Assembly (NCBI RefSeq): GCF_900111485.1
Contig: NZ_FOIC01000003.1
Span: forward strand, 218,588-282,587
Direction: 5' to 3'
DNA: 64,000 bases
DNA from: Natrinema hispanicum
Lineage (GTDB): Archaea > Halobacteriota > Halobacteria > Halobacteriales > Natrialbaceae
Part shown: positions 9,316 to 17,810 of the stretch, in pieces
How positions within the stretch are numbered: position 1 is the stretch's first letter
Layout of the letters: each line of letters begins with the position of its first letter
Notes under the pieces: model-generated
The model's input: the letters and a program-made list of their open reading frames with translations, nothing else
Told to the model about the DNA's origin: nothing
The model's database searches: none
Position numbers and translations under genes: made by a program

Positions 9316-10569
9316 ATGAGTGCGGCGCTCGAGTTCTTGTATCGCGTCCTTGGACTACTCGCTCTCGCGCTGGCGATCAGAGTCGTCGTCGACGTCTGGC
9401 TCGAGATTCCGTACTCGATTCTGCTGATTCTGGTCGGGGTGGGGATTTCGATCCACCCCATCGAGATCGGGCTTCGGCTGTCTCACGACGTGATCATGTC
9501 CCTCGTGCTCCCGCTCATCCTATTCAACGGGGCGATCGAGCTGAATCGAAGGCTGTTACACGATAACATCGTCGTGCCGCTCGTCTTAGTCGTGGTCGGG
9601 ATTCCGCTGGCGGTTGCACTGCTTGGCGCGGCGACGGCCGCCGTGTTCGGACTGCCGGTGCTGATTGCGCTGTTGCTGGCCGGGATCGTGGTGCCGACGG
9701 ACCCGATCGCCGTTCTCTCGCTGTTCGAGGAGATCGACGCACCGGAGCGATTGTCAGTTATCATCGACAGCGAGAGCCTGTTCAACGATGGCGTCGCGGT
9801 CGTTATCGTGAACGTCCTACTCGTGCTCATCGCCGAGCGTCCAACGCTGACGGGCAGCTCCGAGATCGCCACCACAGTCGTGCTCGATCTCTTCGTCGTC
9901 GGCGTTGGCGGCTTCCTCATCGGGGCCGTCCTCGGATACACCGCTACGCAGTTCATGCGTCGCGTTCCCGAACGCATGGCGATCCTCCTCAGTACCGTGC
10001 TTGTTGCATACGGGAGCTACGTCCTCGCGACGAGCGTGGTCGGCGTCAGCGGTATCCTCGCGACGGTGGGCGCGGGCCTGTTCGTGGAGACGACCCCAAG
10101 CGAGGGGATCAAGATCGATCCCGACATCCTCGAGTTCGTCCGCGACACCTGGGAGGGCGGCGCGTTTCTCCTGTCGACGCTGGTCTACGTCCTCATTGGC
10201 GCACAGGTCCCGATCGACAGTCTGGTCAGACGGCTGGAGTACATCCTCGTTGCCGCCGTGCTCGTCTTGCTCGTGCGGGCGGTGGTCGTCTACAGCCTGG
10301 TTGGCATCATGAACGTGATTGCCACGCCGAAGACGCCACCGAGCTATCAACACATGCTCGTCTGGGGAGGGTTACACACCGTCGTCCCTATCGCACTGGC
10401 ACTCGGGCTGCCCGCGGGGCTGCCGCGCCGCGACTTCATTCAAGCGGTGGTCTTCGGTGTCGCGGTAACCGGTGCGCTCGTACAGGGGTTGCTGATGCCG
10501 ACCGTCCTCCGCGTGACGGGGATCCGAGAGCGGGCGTCGCGGGTCGGCACTCTCGACAGGACGGAATGA
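9316..10569 (+). CDS. CPA1-family Na+/H+ antiporter (NhaP-like)
   Basis: A 417-residue membrane protein with about 12 hydrophobic helices. It shows the CPA1 signatures 'LLAGIVVPTDPIAVLSLFEE' and 'SLFNDGVAVVI', which contain the paired acidic residues of the ion site ('TDP' and 'FND'). The start at 9316 is preferred over the upstream in-frame ATG at 9271 because GGAGGAG lies 7 nt before it. It exchanges external H+ for internal Na+ (or the reverse) across the cell membrane, important for a halophile's cation balance. Unlike some haloarchaeal members it has no C-terminal RCK domain. It is a single gene; a methyltransferase gene follows after about 100 nt. Confidence 0.85.
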   Translation: MSAALEFLYRVLGLLALALAIRVVVDVWLEIPYSILLILVGVGISIHPIEIGLRLSHDVIMSLVLPLILFNGAIELNRRLLHDNIVVPLVLVVVGIPLAVALLGAATAAVFGLPVLIALLLAGIVVPTDPIAVLSLFEEIDAPERLSVIIDSESLFNDGVAVVIVNVLLVLIAERPTLTGSSEIATTVVLDLFVVGVGGFLIGAVLGYTATQFMRRVPERMAILLSTVLVAYGSYVLATSVVGVSGILATVGAGLFVETTPSEGIKIDPDILEFVRDTWEGGAFLLSTLVYVLIGAQVPIDSLVRRLEYILVAAVLVLLVRAVVVYSLVGIMNVIATPKTPPSYQHMLVWGGLHTVVPIALALGLPAGLPRRDFIQAVVFGVAVTGALVQGLLMPTVLRVTGIRERASRVGTLDRTE

Positions 10570-10671
10570 CGATCCCGACCGCGAACAGGCCGGCGACGAA
10601 TCCGACATTGACGCGTGAAAGTGAACGAGAGAGACCACCTAGACTTTACGTGTTCGTCGGCAGTAGTACAC

Positions 10672-11295
10672 GTGAATTCTACCGAGGTCCGTCGCCAGTG
10701 GGCAGACCGGTCCGGCGAATACTCACCGGAATATTACGCCTACTACGGGCCTGACGAGACGAGTGAGACGATCCGTCGTATTCTCGATCGGCTCGTCGGC
10801 CGAGACGCATCTGTTCTCGAGGTCGGCTGTAGTTCGGGCCGTCACCTCGCGCATCTCCACGACCATGGCTTCGAAACCCTGTCGGGAATCGACGTCAACG
10901 ACGACGCGTTCGACGTCATGGCAGAGGCCTATCCCGAACTTGCCGCCGACGGAACGTTCTATCACGACTCGATCGAAGCCGCCGTCGGCGAGTTCGACGA
11001 CAACCAGTTCGACGTCGTCTACTCAGTCGAGACGCTGCAACACCTCCACCCGGACGTCGAGTGGGTGCTCGAGGACCTGACTCGAATCAGTGGCGACCTC
11101 CTCATTACGATCGAAAACGAAGGCGAGGGAGATCGGTCACCGGAATCGGACCCCGACGTGAGCTACGTCAACGACGAGTTCCCGTTGTACCACCGCGACT
11201 GGAACCGTGTGTTTACCGCGTTGGGCTGCGTCGAGGTCGAGGCCACGTCCGGCAAGCGAGATACGGTTCGAACGTTTCGCACGCCACAGGCGTAG
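10672..11295 (+). CDS. Class I SAM-dependent methyltransferase
   Basis: A 207-residue protein beginning at a GTG (VNSTEVRRQW). Motif I is 'VLEVGCSSGRHLAHL', the acidic end of strand 2 is 'SGIDVNDDAF', and motif post-II is 'FDVVYSVETLQHLHPDVEW', giving a complete Rossmann methyltransferase core. An in-frame GTG at 10615 would add 19 residues. The shorter form is chosen because TTTAC lies 25 nt before 10672, fitting a leaderless transcript, and because the conserved part begins there. The methyl acceptor is unknown. The segment between the core and the C-terminus ('EFPLYHRDWNRVFTALGCVEVE') resembles small-molecule rather than RNA methyltransferases. Confidence 0.8.
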   Translation: MNSTEVRRQWADRSGEYSPEYYAYYGPDETSETIRRILDRLVGRDASVLEVGCSSGRHLAHLHDHGFETLSGIDVNDDAFDVMAEAYPELAADGTFYHDSIEAAVGEFDDNQFDVVYSVETLQHLHPDVEWVLEDLTRISGDLLITIENEGEGDRSPESDPDVSYVNDEFPLYHRDWNRVFTALGCVEVEATSGKRDTVRTFRTPQA

Positions 11296-11379
11296 CCCAG
11301 CTGGCGTACGATGCGAGCAGTTTGGCGAGTGAACAGCAGTCAGCTGGCCGCACCGAACCGTGGATAATCATCCGCTCGT

Positions 11380-12747
11380 TCACGCTGTCGAGAACGAATC
11401 GATCTGTTTCGCCTGTTCGGCACGCCGCTTGATCCCCGTGAGCATCTTCCGTTCCATGACGAAGTGCGCTGGCTCCCAGAAGAGGTAGTTGGTGATCGTG
11501 CGAAGCGGCGACCCCTCCGTGAACGGGCCGATCGACGACTGTCGCGGCTTCGATCGCATGCGTGCGAACAGCCGCGTCGTGTCCTCGTCGATCGACTCGA
11601 GGACGAACGCCCATGTCCACGCCGGCGATTCGCCGGGCGGCCTGAGAACGAGCGCTCGCTCGGGGTCGAGATGCGCCACCGTCGGTGCCGATTCGGGTGA
11701 GGAGCCGGGATAGTCTTCAGGTGCCAGCCTGATGGTGTCACCCTCCTCGAGGTCCTGGAGTTCCGGCACGATTCGATCGACGGTGTGAATGTCGGCACCA
11801 ACGGCGTTCTCGAGCCAGTCGTAGCTGTAGAAGCCGCCGCGACCCTGACCGAGCTGGACGAGCCACGGCCAGACCGCTTCAGTTGGGGCATCGATCTCGA
11901 TCGCGTGGGTGACCAGGTCCGTCGCGTCCGGGAGCAGATCGTCACCGGGCAGGGGTGCCTCGACGTCGCTTGCAGGGACTCCCCAGCGACGGTGCCAGGG
12001 CCGAACCCCGAAGTGGTACGTGGCCACGAGGACAAGCATGGCCGTTGCGATGCGTCGGCTGCTCGGCCCGTTCGAATGAGCACGATTGTCCACATCGGCA
12101 CTGGGCTCCGTCGCGTCCCGACTCGCCTGTCTCTCCGCATCAGCTTTGATGCGCTCGAGTACGCGTGACATCAGGTAGCCTGCGAACGGCCTGATGACCC
12201 GCCAGTACCATCGGAAGTTGCGGCGGGCGCGTTCGTCGGTCGTCGCCGTCCGCGCCTCGTAGGACAGCAGCGTCCGCCCCTCGCCGACCGATCGGACGGA
12301 GAGACTGATCGCGAGTTTCGCATAGCCCGGCTCGTCGAACGCCGCAAACGCGTCCGGCTCGAGCTGTCGCCACTCGATTGCCGGCTGCCAGAATTTTCCG
12401 ACCGCACCGAAGACGAACTCCTCGCCGGGCGCGTCCTCAAGATGCAGCCACTCATCGGTCTTTGACACGTCGATGAACCGAAGCTGCTCGGGTTCCGGTT
12501 CCCCGGAGACACCCCGAAGACGCTGTGACACCACCATCGGGGCGGTTCGCAAGCGCTCGAGGGCGCGGACGATCGGCCCGGTGTCCAGCAGATCAGCGGT
12601 GAGCATTGCGTCGTAGGTCGTCTCGGGATCGGCGTCCACGACGGCGTGTCGGACCACCGTGACGTCGAACTCGGGCAGGTGCCGATCGATCAGCATCGAG
12701 GTATCGGCCTCGGTCGACGCACTGCTTCCGAACGCGGGTCCCATCAT
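11380..12747 (-). CDS. Two SRPBCC (START-like) domains joined by a membrane helix
   Basis: A 455-residue protein. Residues about 15-200 form one SRPBCC/polyketide-cyclase-like domain ('VVDADPETTYDAMLTADL'). A hydrophobic stretch near 235-252 (IATAMLVLVATYHFGV) is a likely membrane helix. Residues about 280-440 form a second SRPBCC-type domain ('IEIDAPTEAVWPWLVQLGQGRGGFYSYDWLENA'). Such domains bind hydrophobic ligands, but nothing in the sequence identifies one. The two halves differ clearly, so this is either an old duplication or a fusion. The start at 12747 (MMGP) could equally be the Met three bases on. No operon partner is adjacent. Confidence 0.7.
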   Translation of the reverse strand: MMGPAFGSSASTEADTSMLIDRHLPEFDVTVVRHAVVDADPETTYDAMLTADLLDTGPIVRALERLRTAPMVVSQRLRGVSGEPEPEQLRFIDVSKTDEWLHLEDAPGEEFVFGAVGKFWQPAIEWRQLEPDAFAAFDEPGYAKLAISLSVRSVGEGRTLLSYEARTATTDERARRNFRWYWRVIRPFAGYLMSRVLERIKADAERQASRDATEPSADVDNRAHSNGPSSRRIATAMLVLVATYHFGVRPWHRRWGVPASDVEAPLPGDDLLPDATDLVTHAIEIDAPTEAVWPWLVQLGQGRGGFYSYDWLENAVGADIHTVDRIVPELQDLEEGDTIRLAPEDYPGSSPESAPTVAHLDPERALVLRPPGESPAWTWAFVLESIDEDTTRLFARMRSKPRQSSIGPFTEGSPLRTITNYLFWEPAHFVMERKMLTGIKRRAEQAKQIDSFSTA

Positions 12748-12847
12748 TGCTCCGTGTTCATGTCCAACGGCAACCGTAATAGAAGGTGACCTGAGACCGG
12801 CCGTGGTGTGCTGGCAGGATCATACGGACTGCTGTCAGTGGGTTTCT

Positions 12848-12877
12848 GCGCACTCGCGGCCCACCATGCGAGTGCGC
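12848..12877. repeat. Perfect 10-bp inverted repeat (stem-loop)
   Basis: GCGCACTCGC (12848-12857) and GCGAGTGCGC (12868-12877) are exact reverse complements separated by 10 nt. They lie between the SRPBCC gene start and the DUF1059 gene stop. The hairpin could end the DUF1059 transcript (minus strand) or be part of a dispersed palindromic element. No T-run follows it on either strand. Confidence 0.5.
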
Positions 12878-12902
12878 CGGGAACTCGGGGCAACAACCCG
12901 TA

Positions 12903-13073
12903 TCAGAGCGTTTCGATATACGGTTCGATGTCTTCGTCGGAGACGTCACGGCCGTGGACATCCTTCAGATGAGACCGTGCAGCCTCGTATATCGACTCCT
13001 CGAACTCGCTGTAGACGACCACGTCGCAATCCGCAACGTCACGACACTCGAATCGATACCGTTCCGTGACCAT
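12903..13073 (-). CDS. DUF1059 family small protein
   Basis: A 56-residue reading frame starting at the ATG at 13073 (MVTERYRFECRDV). It matches the short DUF1059 pattern: 'YRFECRDVADCDVV' near the start with two cysteines five residues apart, then 'AARSHLKDVHG' resembling the family's predicted His-containing helix, and 'SDEDIEPYIETL' at the end. Members are small cytoplasmic proteins of unknown role, possibly metal-binding through the Cys/His residues. It is transcribed alone on the minus strand between two hypothetical genes. Confidence 0.8.
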   Translation of the reverse strand: MVTERYRFECRDVADCDVVVYSEFEESIYEAARSHLKDVHGRDVSDEDIEPYIETL

Positions 13074-13177
13074 GTGTGAGAGACCAGCGCAAGCGCCATG
13101 TAGCTGCTGCCCGCACGAGCGTGGGACGCCTACGACCGCCCACGCAGCATTTGTGCACTGCTCACGAGTGACAGCAC

Positions 13178-13933
13178 ATGGTGGAGACGGAGGCTGTGAT
13201 CTCGATTCTCGCTGGTGGCGTCACCGCGCTATTCGCCGTCTTCCTCACGTTCTACCTGCGGAATCAGTGGCAGGAAATTCAGTCGCTGCGGGCGATCCAG
13301 ACCGAACTCGAGCAAAACACCGAACGAATGCGGGATCTCGCCACGCTCCTCACGGGCGACTTGCAGCGCCAGCAGGTTGACCTGCCGATTGAGGTTCCTC
13401 CGGGAACGAGACTGGAGATCAGATACGTCGTCTCGTTTCCGAGTTCCCTCTCGACGACGGCGTTTGACCAAGTAAAGCACACTGGCATGTTCCTTCGCCT
13501 CTCGCCCGACGTTCGCCGTTCGCTGCTCGGGGTCTACGATACGATCGACCGGATCAACCGGCTGCGACAGCACAGAGAACGCCTTCACTTCGACGATATC
13601 GGGAACGTCCACATCGTCATCGACCCCTCCGAACTGGACATCGAACCGGACACGTCCGTCTCCGAAACGGATCTCCCGGCGGAGACCCGACAACGGCTCT
13701 CGGATCTTCGTCAGCTGCGCCGCGCCATGAAAGAGGTGAATCGATCGATTCTGCGCCTCATCGCGTCGATCGCCTCGCCAGCGATGATCGACGAGCTCGA
13801 CCTCGAGCCGTTCGTCGAGCGCGGGCGCGACTCGAGGGTCGAATCACCGCCTTCCGACGGCGTGGATCTCGAGGAACTGCGCTCGATCCTCAACGACGTC
13901 GAGCAGCACTCGGTTTGGTCCCGATTTATGTAG
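13178..13933 (+). CDS. Single-pass membrane protein of unknown function
   Basis: A 251-residue protein I do not recognise. One N-terminal hydrophobic helix (about 7-27, ISILAGGVTALFAVFLTFYL) is followed by a helical segment rich in Glu and Arg (30-65), which could form a coiled coil. Then comes a mixed region with 'GMFLRLSPDVRRSLLGVYDTIDRINRLRQHRERL' and a second helical stretch (about 168-210). The C-terminal half is probably cytoplasmic. The layout resembles small membrane-anchored scaffolds, but no enzymatic motif is visible. There is no operon: neighbours face away or are on the other strand. Confidence 0.7.
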   Translation: MVETEAVISILAGGVTALFAVFLTFYLRNQWQEIQSLRAIQTELEQNTERMRDLATLLTGDLQRQQVDLPIEVPPGTRLEIRYVVSFPSSLSTTAFDQVKHTGMFLRLSPDVRRSLLGVYDTIDRINRLRQHRERLHFDDIGNVHIVIDPSELDIEPDTSVSETDLPAETRQRLSDLRQLRRAMKEVNRSILRLIASIASPAMIDELDLEPFVERGRDSRVESPPSDGVDLEELRSILNDVEQHSVWSRFM

Positions 13934-13984
13934 GATGATTATCCGTCACATCAGAGATGTTGTGCCCCTAGTGGAGGCTATGAT

Positions 13985-14242
13985 TTACTCGCCGTGCTCC
14001 GACAGAGTCACATCACAGCACTGGGAGCAGAAGGTTAGCCCGCTCCCGTTCGCTGCTTCAGGAACAAACACAGTTGCAAGGGCACCAAACGGAACGTCGC
14101 TCCCACTATGGATTTGTGGACACGTCGGGTCTTCATGATATATTCTATCTTGATCGCCTTGCAGTTCGTAGGTACAGATGAAGTATCGCTTGTGGTTTAT
14201 TTGAGGAGCACCCATGTCAAGATCGGCATCATTGAAGTCCAT
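13985..14242 (-). CDS. Small Cys-containing hypothetical protein
   Basis: An 85-residue protein of unknown function. It has Cys24, Cys41 and a late 'FCSQCC' cluster, so a metal site is possible, plus 'YFICTYELQGDQDRIYHEDPTCPQI' in the middle. It lies in a locally AT-rich stretch. On the minus strand TATTTA (revcomp of 14270-14275) stands about 30 nt upstream of the ATG, a good promoter. Base composition differs from the flanks, which may indicate later acquisition. Confidence 0.55.
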   Translation of the reverse strand: MDFNDADLDMGAPQINHKRYFICTYELQGDQDRIYHEDPTCPQIHSGSDVPFGALATVFVPEAANGSGLTFCSQCCDVTLSEHGE

Positions 14243-14320
14243 TCTAAGAACATTTTCAGTAAATTAGAATAAATACCTAATGGCGCTAACTGGAATTGTC
14301 AGATCTTTCCTCTCCTAATG

Positions 14321-14326
14321 TTTAAA
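14321..14326 (+). promoter_or_regulatory. TATA box for the small two-helix protein
   Basis: TTTAAA centred about 28 nt before the GTG at 14352. This is the spacing expected for a leaderless haloarchaeal transcript and supports that start codon. Confidence 0.5.
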
Positions 14327-14351
14327 ATTCTCCACAGCCAATCTGTATTGT

Positions 14352-14528
14352 GTGAGATCAACCGGAATCACTACATCGCTCATTATTTGGACCGCAGCAT
14401 TCGTCGGTATCTATGTGCTCTCCGCGATCCCCGGTTCGGCTAAGTACAAGGCCACGATCGGCGGCCTCATCGTTGTTGCCGCCGTCCTATTCACCACCGT
14501 ATTGAGTCTTGGCAGCCCCCAGCGCTAA
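14352..14528 (+). CDS. Small two-helix membrane protein
   Basis: A 58-residue frame with a GTG start: VRSTGITTSLIIWTAAFVG at the N-terminus, then a short polar turn ('PGSAKYKATIG') and a second hydrophobic helix (GLIVVAAVLFTTVLSL). Two membrane spans of near-ideal length and a matching TATA box at the leaderless distance support a real gene despite its size. Function unknown. No partner is apparent nearby. Confidence 0.55.
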   Translation: MRSTGITTSLIIWTAAFVGIYVLSAIPGSAKYKATIGGLIVVAAVLFTTVLSLGSPQR

Positions 14529-14730
14529 CCGAGATCATTACTTTCGAATGATATCCGCAGACAGATTTGTCGGAGTGGGGAATATAGTGTCAGAGATTGG
14601 GCCTCGGCACTCATAGGGCTCGTCACGACCGGATGCCGAGTCCGGCTCGGAGCGGGTGCATCGTCATCGGCCATGCGAACGTAACGCCGTCGCTCCAAAG
14701 ACGGTTTGGATTCGACAGAACAGGATTCCC

Positions 14731-14961
14731 TTATGCCGCTTCGTCGGTTGTTCCGGGCGCAAACGCCGCGTTCCACTCGTCGACCAGGTTCTCGAGTCGC
14801 GCCCGGTTCTGATAGGAGAACATCCGGGGGGCGCGGTCGGTCGCCGTTCGCGGGTCCTCGAGCGGGGTCGTGGTCGTGCTCGCGGGTGTCGCTCGCGTTC
14901 GGTCGGTCGTCGGTTCGGGCTCGGGGTCGGGCTCGGATCGGGTCAGGTATTCTGTGTGCAT
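14731..14961 (-). CDS. Hypothetical short acidic protein
   Basis: A 76-residue frame. The first 45 residues are low-complexity (Glu/Pro and Thr-rich, 'PDPEPEPTTDRTRATPASTTTTP'). The last 30 look folded or helical ('MFSYQNRARLENLVDEWNAAF'). The internal Met47 could be the true start of a 30-residue peptide. Amino-acid use is haloarchaeal and there is no competing frame on the other strand with family features. Support is limited. Confidence 0.4.
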   Translation of the reverse strand: MHTEYLTRSEPDPEPEPTTDRTRATPASTTTTPLEDPRTATDRAPRMFSYQNRARLENLVDEWNAAFAPGTTDEAA

Positions 14962-15353
14962 GTCGGTCGGGTGGAAATGTCGTCGAAATCGGTACTGGTC
15001 GGCAATGAACTCAGGCTGCTACGTGTACGACCGACATCTGTACACCCTCATACCGCCCCCATGGTTATAAAAGTTCATGATAAACCTCATCTCGAGCAAA
15101 TGGTGTCAGAAATCAACTACCATGGTAGAAGATGTCACTGTCGGGATAGCAGTCGAGCCGCGTTCGGGACTGGGAGGTGGCCGACTGGAATCGATGCGAT
15201 GGCCGTGACGAGCGAGTCGCTGCCGCCGTAACGGACGTCGGTTTCGTGGGGCTGGCGCGAAACGAGGCCGACTATTTTCCAGGGCGTCTCGCGAGCCGAG
15301 GTTCCGGGCAGGCAGGGCTGACGCTTTTCTCGGTCGCCGTCGACGATCCCACT
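14962..15353. other. Intergenic region between the short hypothetical and the PPOX gene
   Basis: Contains a clear TTATAAAA on the plus strand at 15065-15072 (its complement reads TTTTATAA on the minus strand), so a promoter is likely in one direction. A 28-codon frame from ATG 15122 to 15208 (MVEDVTVGIAVEPRS...) follows the plus-strand box. It is too short and unlike known proteins to call. Nothing else stands out. Confidence 0.35.
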
Positions 15354-15755
15354 GTGTCGACCGTTCCACCGGAGGCAGAACGATTGCTCGAGCGCGAGCC
15401 GCTGATGGCCCATCTGGGAACCTGCGTCGAGGGGCGACCCCACGTCGCGCCGGTCTGGTATCGATACGCCGACGGGGTCGTCGAGATCGTGACGACGGGC
15501 CGAAAGCTGGCGAACATCAGGCAGAATCCGCGGGTTTCTCTCTCGATTCAGAAAGACATGGCAGGACAGGCACGCTGGATGGTGTCGCTACTCGGAACCG
15601 CGACGGTGATCGACGACGAGGACGAAACCGCTGCTGCTCGCCGCCGGATCAACGAGAAGTACGGTGCGGGACCTGATGCCTACGCCGAAAACACGCTAGT
15701 TCGAGTCGAGGTTGGCTCGGCGACCTACCGGACCTACGACGACGAGATCGAGTAA
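15354..15755 (+). CDS. PPOX-fold / F420- or flavin-binding family protein
   Basis: A 133-residue protein with a GTG start (VSTVPPEAERLL). The fold signature runs 'MAHLGTCVEGRPHVAPVWYRYADGVVEI', 'GRKLANIRQNPRVSLSIQ' and 'LLGTATVIDDEDE', the split barrel of PPOX-type proteins that bind FMN, F420 or haem. The GTG at 15354 is preferred over the long upstream extension because the conserved part begins there and TTTTCT stands about 27 nt upstream. 'TGRKLANIRQNPRV' is typical of the F420-dependent branch, and this genome region carries several F420 genes, but cofactor choice remains inference. It is convergent with deoxyhypusine synthase. Confidence 0.75.
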   Translation: MSTVPPEAERLLEREPLMAHLGTCVEGRPHVAPVWYRYADGVVEIVTTGRKLANIRQNPRVSLSIQKDMAGQARWMVSLLGTATVIDDEDETAAARRRINEKYGAGPDAYAENTLVRVEVGSATYRTYDDEIE

Positions 15756-15777
15756 CGCTCGTCCGACTGCGCTCGCT

Positions 15778-16833
15778 TCAGTTCTCGAGTCGTTCGCGTG
15801 CGGCCGCGACGACGAGCGGAAGCGTGATCGTCGCATCGGCGTAGACCGAGACGTTCTCGGCGTCTTTCTCGAGTTTGCCCCACGAGCGGGCCTCGTCTAA
15901 GGTTGCACCAGAGAGCCCGCCGGTCTGTTGGGGGTCCATCGTCAGTTGGACGGCGTAGTCGTAGGCATCGGGCGAGACGAGCATCGTCTGGAGGGTGAAG
16001 TTCTTCGGGACGCCGCCGCCGACGACGAACGCGGCGGCCTCGTCGGCGTGGTAGGCGATGTCCGTCAGCGGCGTCATGTCGGCCAGCGCGTCCAGCGAGA
16101 AGTCCGATGTTTGGGAGTACATCCACGCCTGCAGGCCCAGCACGGAGTCCTGGACGGCGGGACAGTAGATCGGCACGTCGTTTTCGTAGGCTGCGGCGGC
16201 GATGCCGGGATCTTCGTGGACGTCGTCGCGTTCGTTCACCTCGGCGTTGGCCCGACCGAGCTCCTCGGTGAGCCGCTGGATCGAGACGACGCCCTCCGCC
16301 TCGAGGGTGGGGAAGACCTCCTCGCGCAGGTGCGATTCGAACGTCGCGAAAAACTCCTGTGGGAGATAGACGTTGTAGATGCGGTCGACACCCTCGTCGC
16401 GCAGTTGTTCGTCGTGTTCGCGTTCGGTTTTGTCTTCGGCCGTCACCTCGCCGTGGTGGTGTTTGCCGCCGATGGCCTCGATGGCGTCGTGGGTGAGGTT
16501 CGCCCCCGTCGTGACCAACACGTCGATGTAGCCGTCGCGGATGAGATCGGCGACGATCGCTCGCATGCCGGTCGGCACCATCGCGCCCGCGAGGCTGAAG
16601 AAGACGGTCACGTCGTCGTCGAACATCGCTTCGGTGATGTCGACGGCCTCGTGGAGGTTCGCCGCGCCGACGCCAGCATTACCATACTCGTCGGCGAGGT
16701 CGCCGACCGTCATCCCGGCTCGGACTTCGGCGTGGCCGATCGGATCGTGCGAGAAGGTCTCACGCTCAGGCTCGTGGTGGCCGTCCGCGTCGCCGTCGGC
16801 GGCGTCACTGTCGTGATCGTGCTCGTCGCTCAT
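15778..16833 (-). CDS. dys: Deoxyhypusine synthase
   Basis: A 351-residue enzyme that moves the aminobutyl group of spermidine (or, in Archaea, possibly from an agmatine route) onto a lysine of translation factor aIF5A, using NAD. 'GGGVPKNF' holds the catalytic lysine (Lys277). 'VFFSLAGAMVPTGMRAIVADLIRDG' and 'TTGANLTHDAIEAIGG' are conserved NAD-side segments. The start at 16833 gives MSDEHDHDSD; the first 30 residues are a His/Asp-rich extension absent from the core fold. The longer open frame upstream adds unrelated sequence. It is followed by no operon partner; the Nif3 gene lies upstream on the same strand with a 95-nt gap. Confidence 0.95.
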   Translation of the reverse strand: MSDEHDHDSDAADGDADGHHEPERETFSHDPIGHAEVRAGMTVGDLADEYGNAGVGAANLHEAVDITEAMFDDDVTVFFSLAGAMVPTGMRAIVADLIRDGYIDVLVTTGANLTHDAIEAIGGKHHHGEVTAEDKTEREHDEQLRDEGVDRIYNVYLPQEFFATFESHLREEVFPTLEAEGVVSIQRLTEELGRANAEVNERDDVHEDPGIAAAAYENDVPIYCPAVQDSVLGLQAWMYSQTSDFSLDALADMTPLTDIAYHADEAAAFVVGGGVPKNFTLQTMLVSPDAYDYAVQLTMDPQQTGGLSGATLDEARSWGKLEKDAENVSVYADATITLPLVVAAARERLEN

Positions 16834-16928
16834 GTTCTCGCATGCGCGAGCCACCGGTTTGAACGTCGCGGTCTCGCACGCGAGCGGGTCAGGCACAGGT
16901 GTTGCCCCACTGGTCCAGTGGGCGGCGC

Positions 16929-17696
16929 TTACAGTCCCGTCGGTACGTCGAGGAACGTCGTCTCGAGCCCCCACTCCTCGATAACCTCCTGCAGCGACCA
17001 GACGCCGAACGTCTCGGTCGCGTAGTGGCCTGCAAGGAAGACGTGAATGCCCGCTTCCTTGGCTTCGTGGTAGACTTTCCCTTTCCCTTCGCCGGTCACC
17101 AGCGCGTCCGCGCCGGCCGCGACAGCCTCGTCGAGCCAGTCGACCCCGCTGCCGGTGACGATCGCCACGTCCTCGATCTCGTCGGGGCCGAAATCGAGCA
17201 CTGGAACGGGCCGGCCGCCCGTGTCGAGGTCAGCCTCGAGGCGCTCGCGCAACTCGTCGGGGCTGTAGGGGTCGGGTGCCGCCCCGAGCTGACCGATATA
17301 CTCGGGACCGAGTTCGCCAAACGGCGTGCGATCCTCGAGCTCGAGCACGTCGGCGACACCGGCAGCGTTGCCCAGTTCTTGGTGGCCATCGAGCGGCAGG
17401 TGTGAGACGTACAGCGCGAGGTCGTGCTCGAGCAGCGGCGCGAGTCGGTCGTAGGTCTGGCCGGTGATGCGGTCGATCCCGCCCCACGAGAGGCCGTGGT
17501 GGACGACCAGCAGGTCCGCGTCGGCTGCAATCGCCTTCTCGAACGTCTCGCGGACGCCATCGACGGCGAACGCCACGTGCTCGATGTCGGCTTCGTCCGG
17601 GCCGACCTGCAGGCCGTTCGCGCTCGCATCGAGGTCGGCGTAGTCTGCAGTTCGGAGCTCTTCGTCGAGTCGGTCGACGACGCGCGAGAGTTGCAT
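16929..17696 (-). CDS. Nif3-like dinuclear metal centre protein
   Basis: A 255-residue member of the Nif3/YbgI family, which forms a toroidal hexamer with a two-metal site in each subunit. Metal-ligand motifs are 'LLVVHHGLSWGG' (about 62-73) and, near the C-terminus, 'HVFLAGHYATETFGV' with His and Glu. 'SGLDW'-like 'TGSGVDWLDEAVAAGADALVTGEGKGK' is the typical second-half motif. Proposed activities include GTP cyclohydrolase-type hydrolysis, but the physiological role is unsettled. It lies downstream of the cytochrome oxidase gene on the same strand; a T-run between them suggests separate transcripts. Confidence 0.9.
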   Translation of the reverse strand: MQLSRVVDRLDEELRTADYADLDASANGLQVGPDEADIEHVAFAVDGVRETFEKAIAADADLLVVHHGLSWGGIDRITGQTYDRLAPLLEHDLALYVSHLPLDGHQELGNAAGVADVLELEDRTPFGELGPEYIGQLGAAPDPYSPDELRERLEADLDTGGRPVPVLDFGPDEIEDVAIVTGSGVDWLDEAVAAGADALVTGEGKGKVYHEAKEAGIHVFLAGHYATETFGVWSLQEVIEEWGLETTFLDVPTGL

Positions 17697-17794
17697 GGTC
17701 GGCTCTTGTGCGACGGTTGCCTTGTAACCGAGTGCTTCATCCCGTCGGCCGAATGTATCAGTGCCGGCGACTCGAGCGTGCGTCGGTTCGAACC

Positions 17795-17800
17795 AAAAAA
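17795..17800 (-). terminator. T-run downstream of the cytochrome oxidase gene
   Basis: Six thymines on the minus strand just 11 nt after the stop codon of the oxidase gene. Oligo-T tracts end transcription in Archaea without needing a hairpin. Confidence 0.5.
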
Positions 17801-17810
17801 CGGGCTTGGG

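Noticed and set aside
15928..17025. 365-codon plus-strand frame opposite deoxyhypusine synthase
   Set aside because: Shadow frame; opposite strand carries the catalytic-lysine motif of deoxyhypusine synthase.
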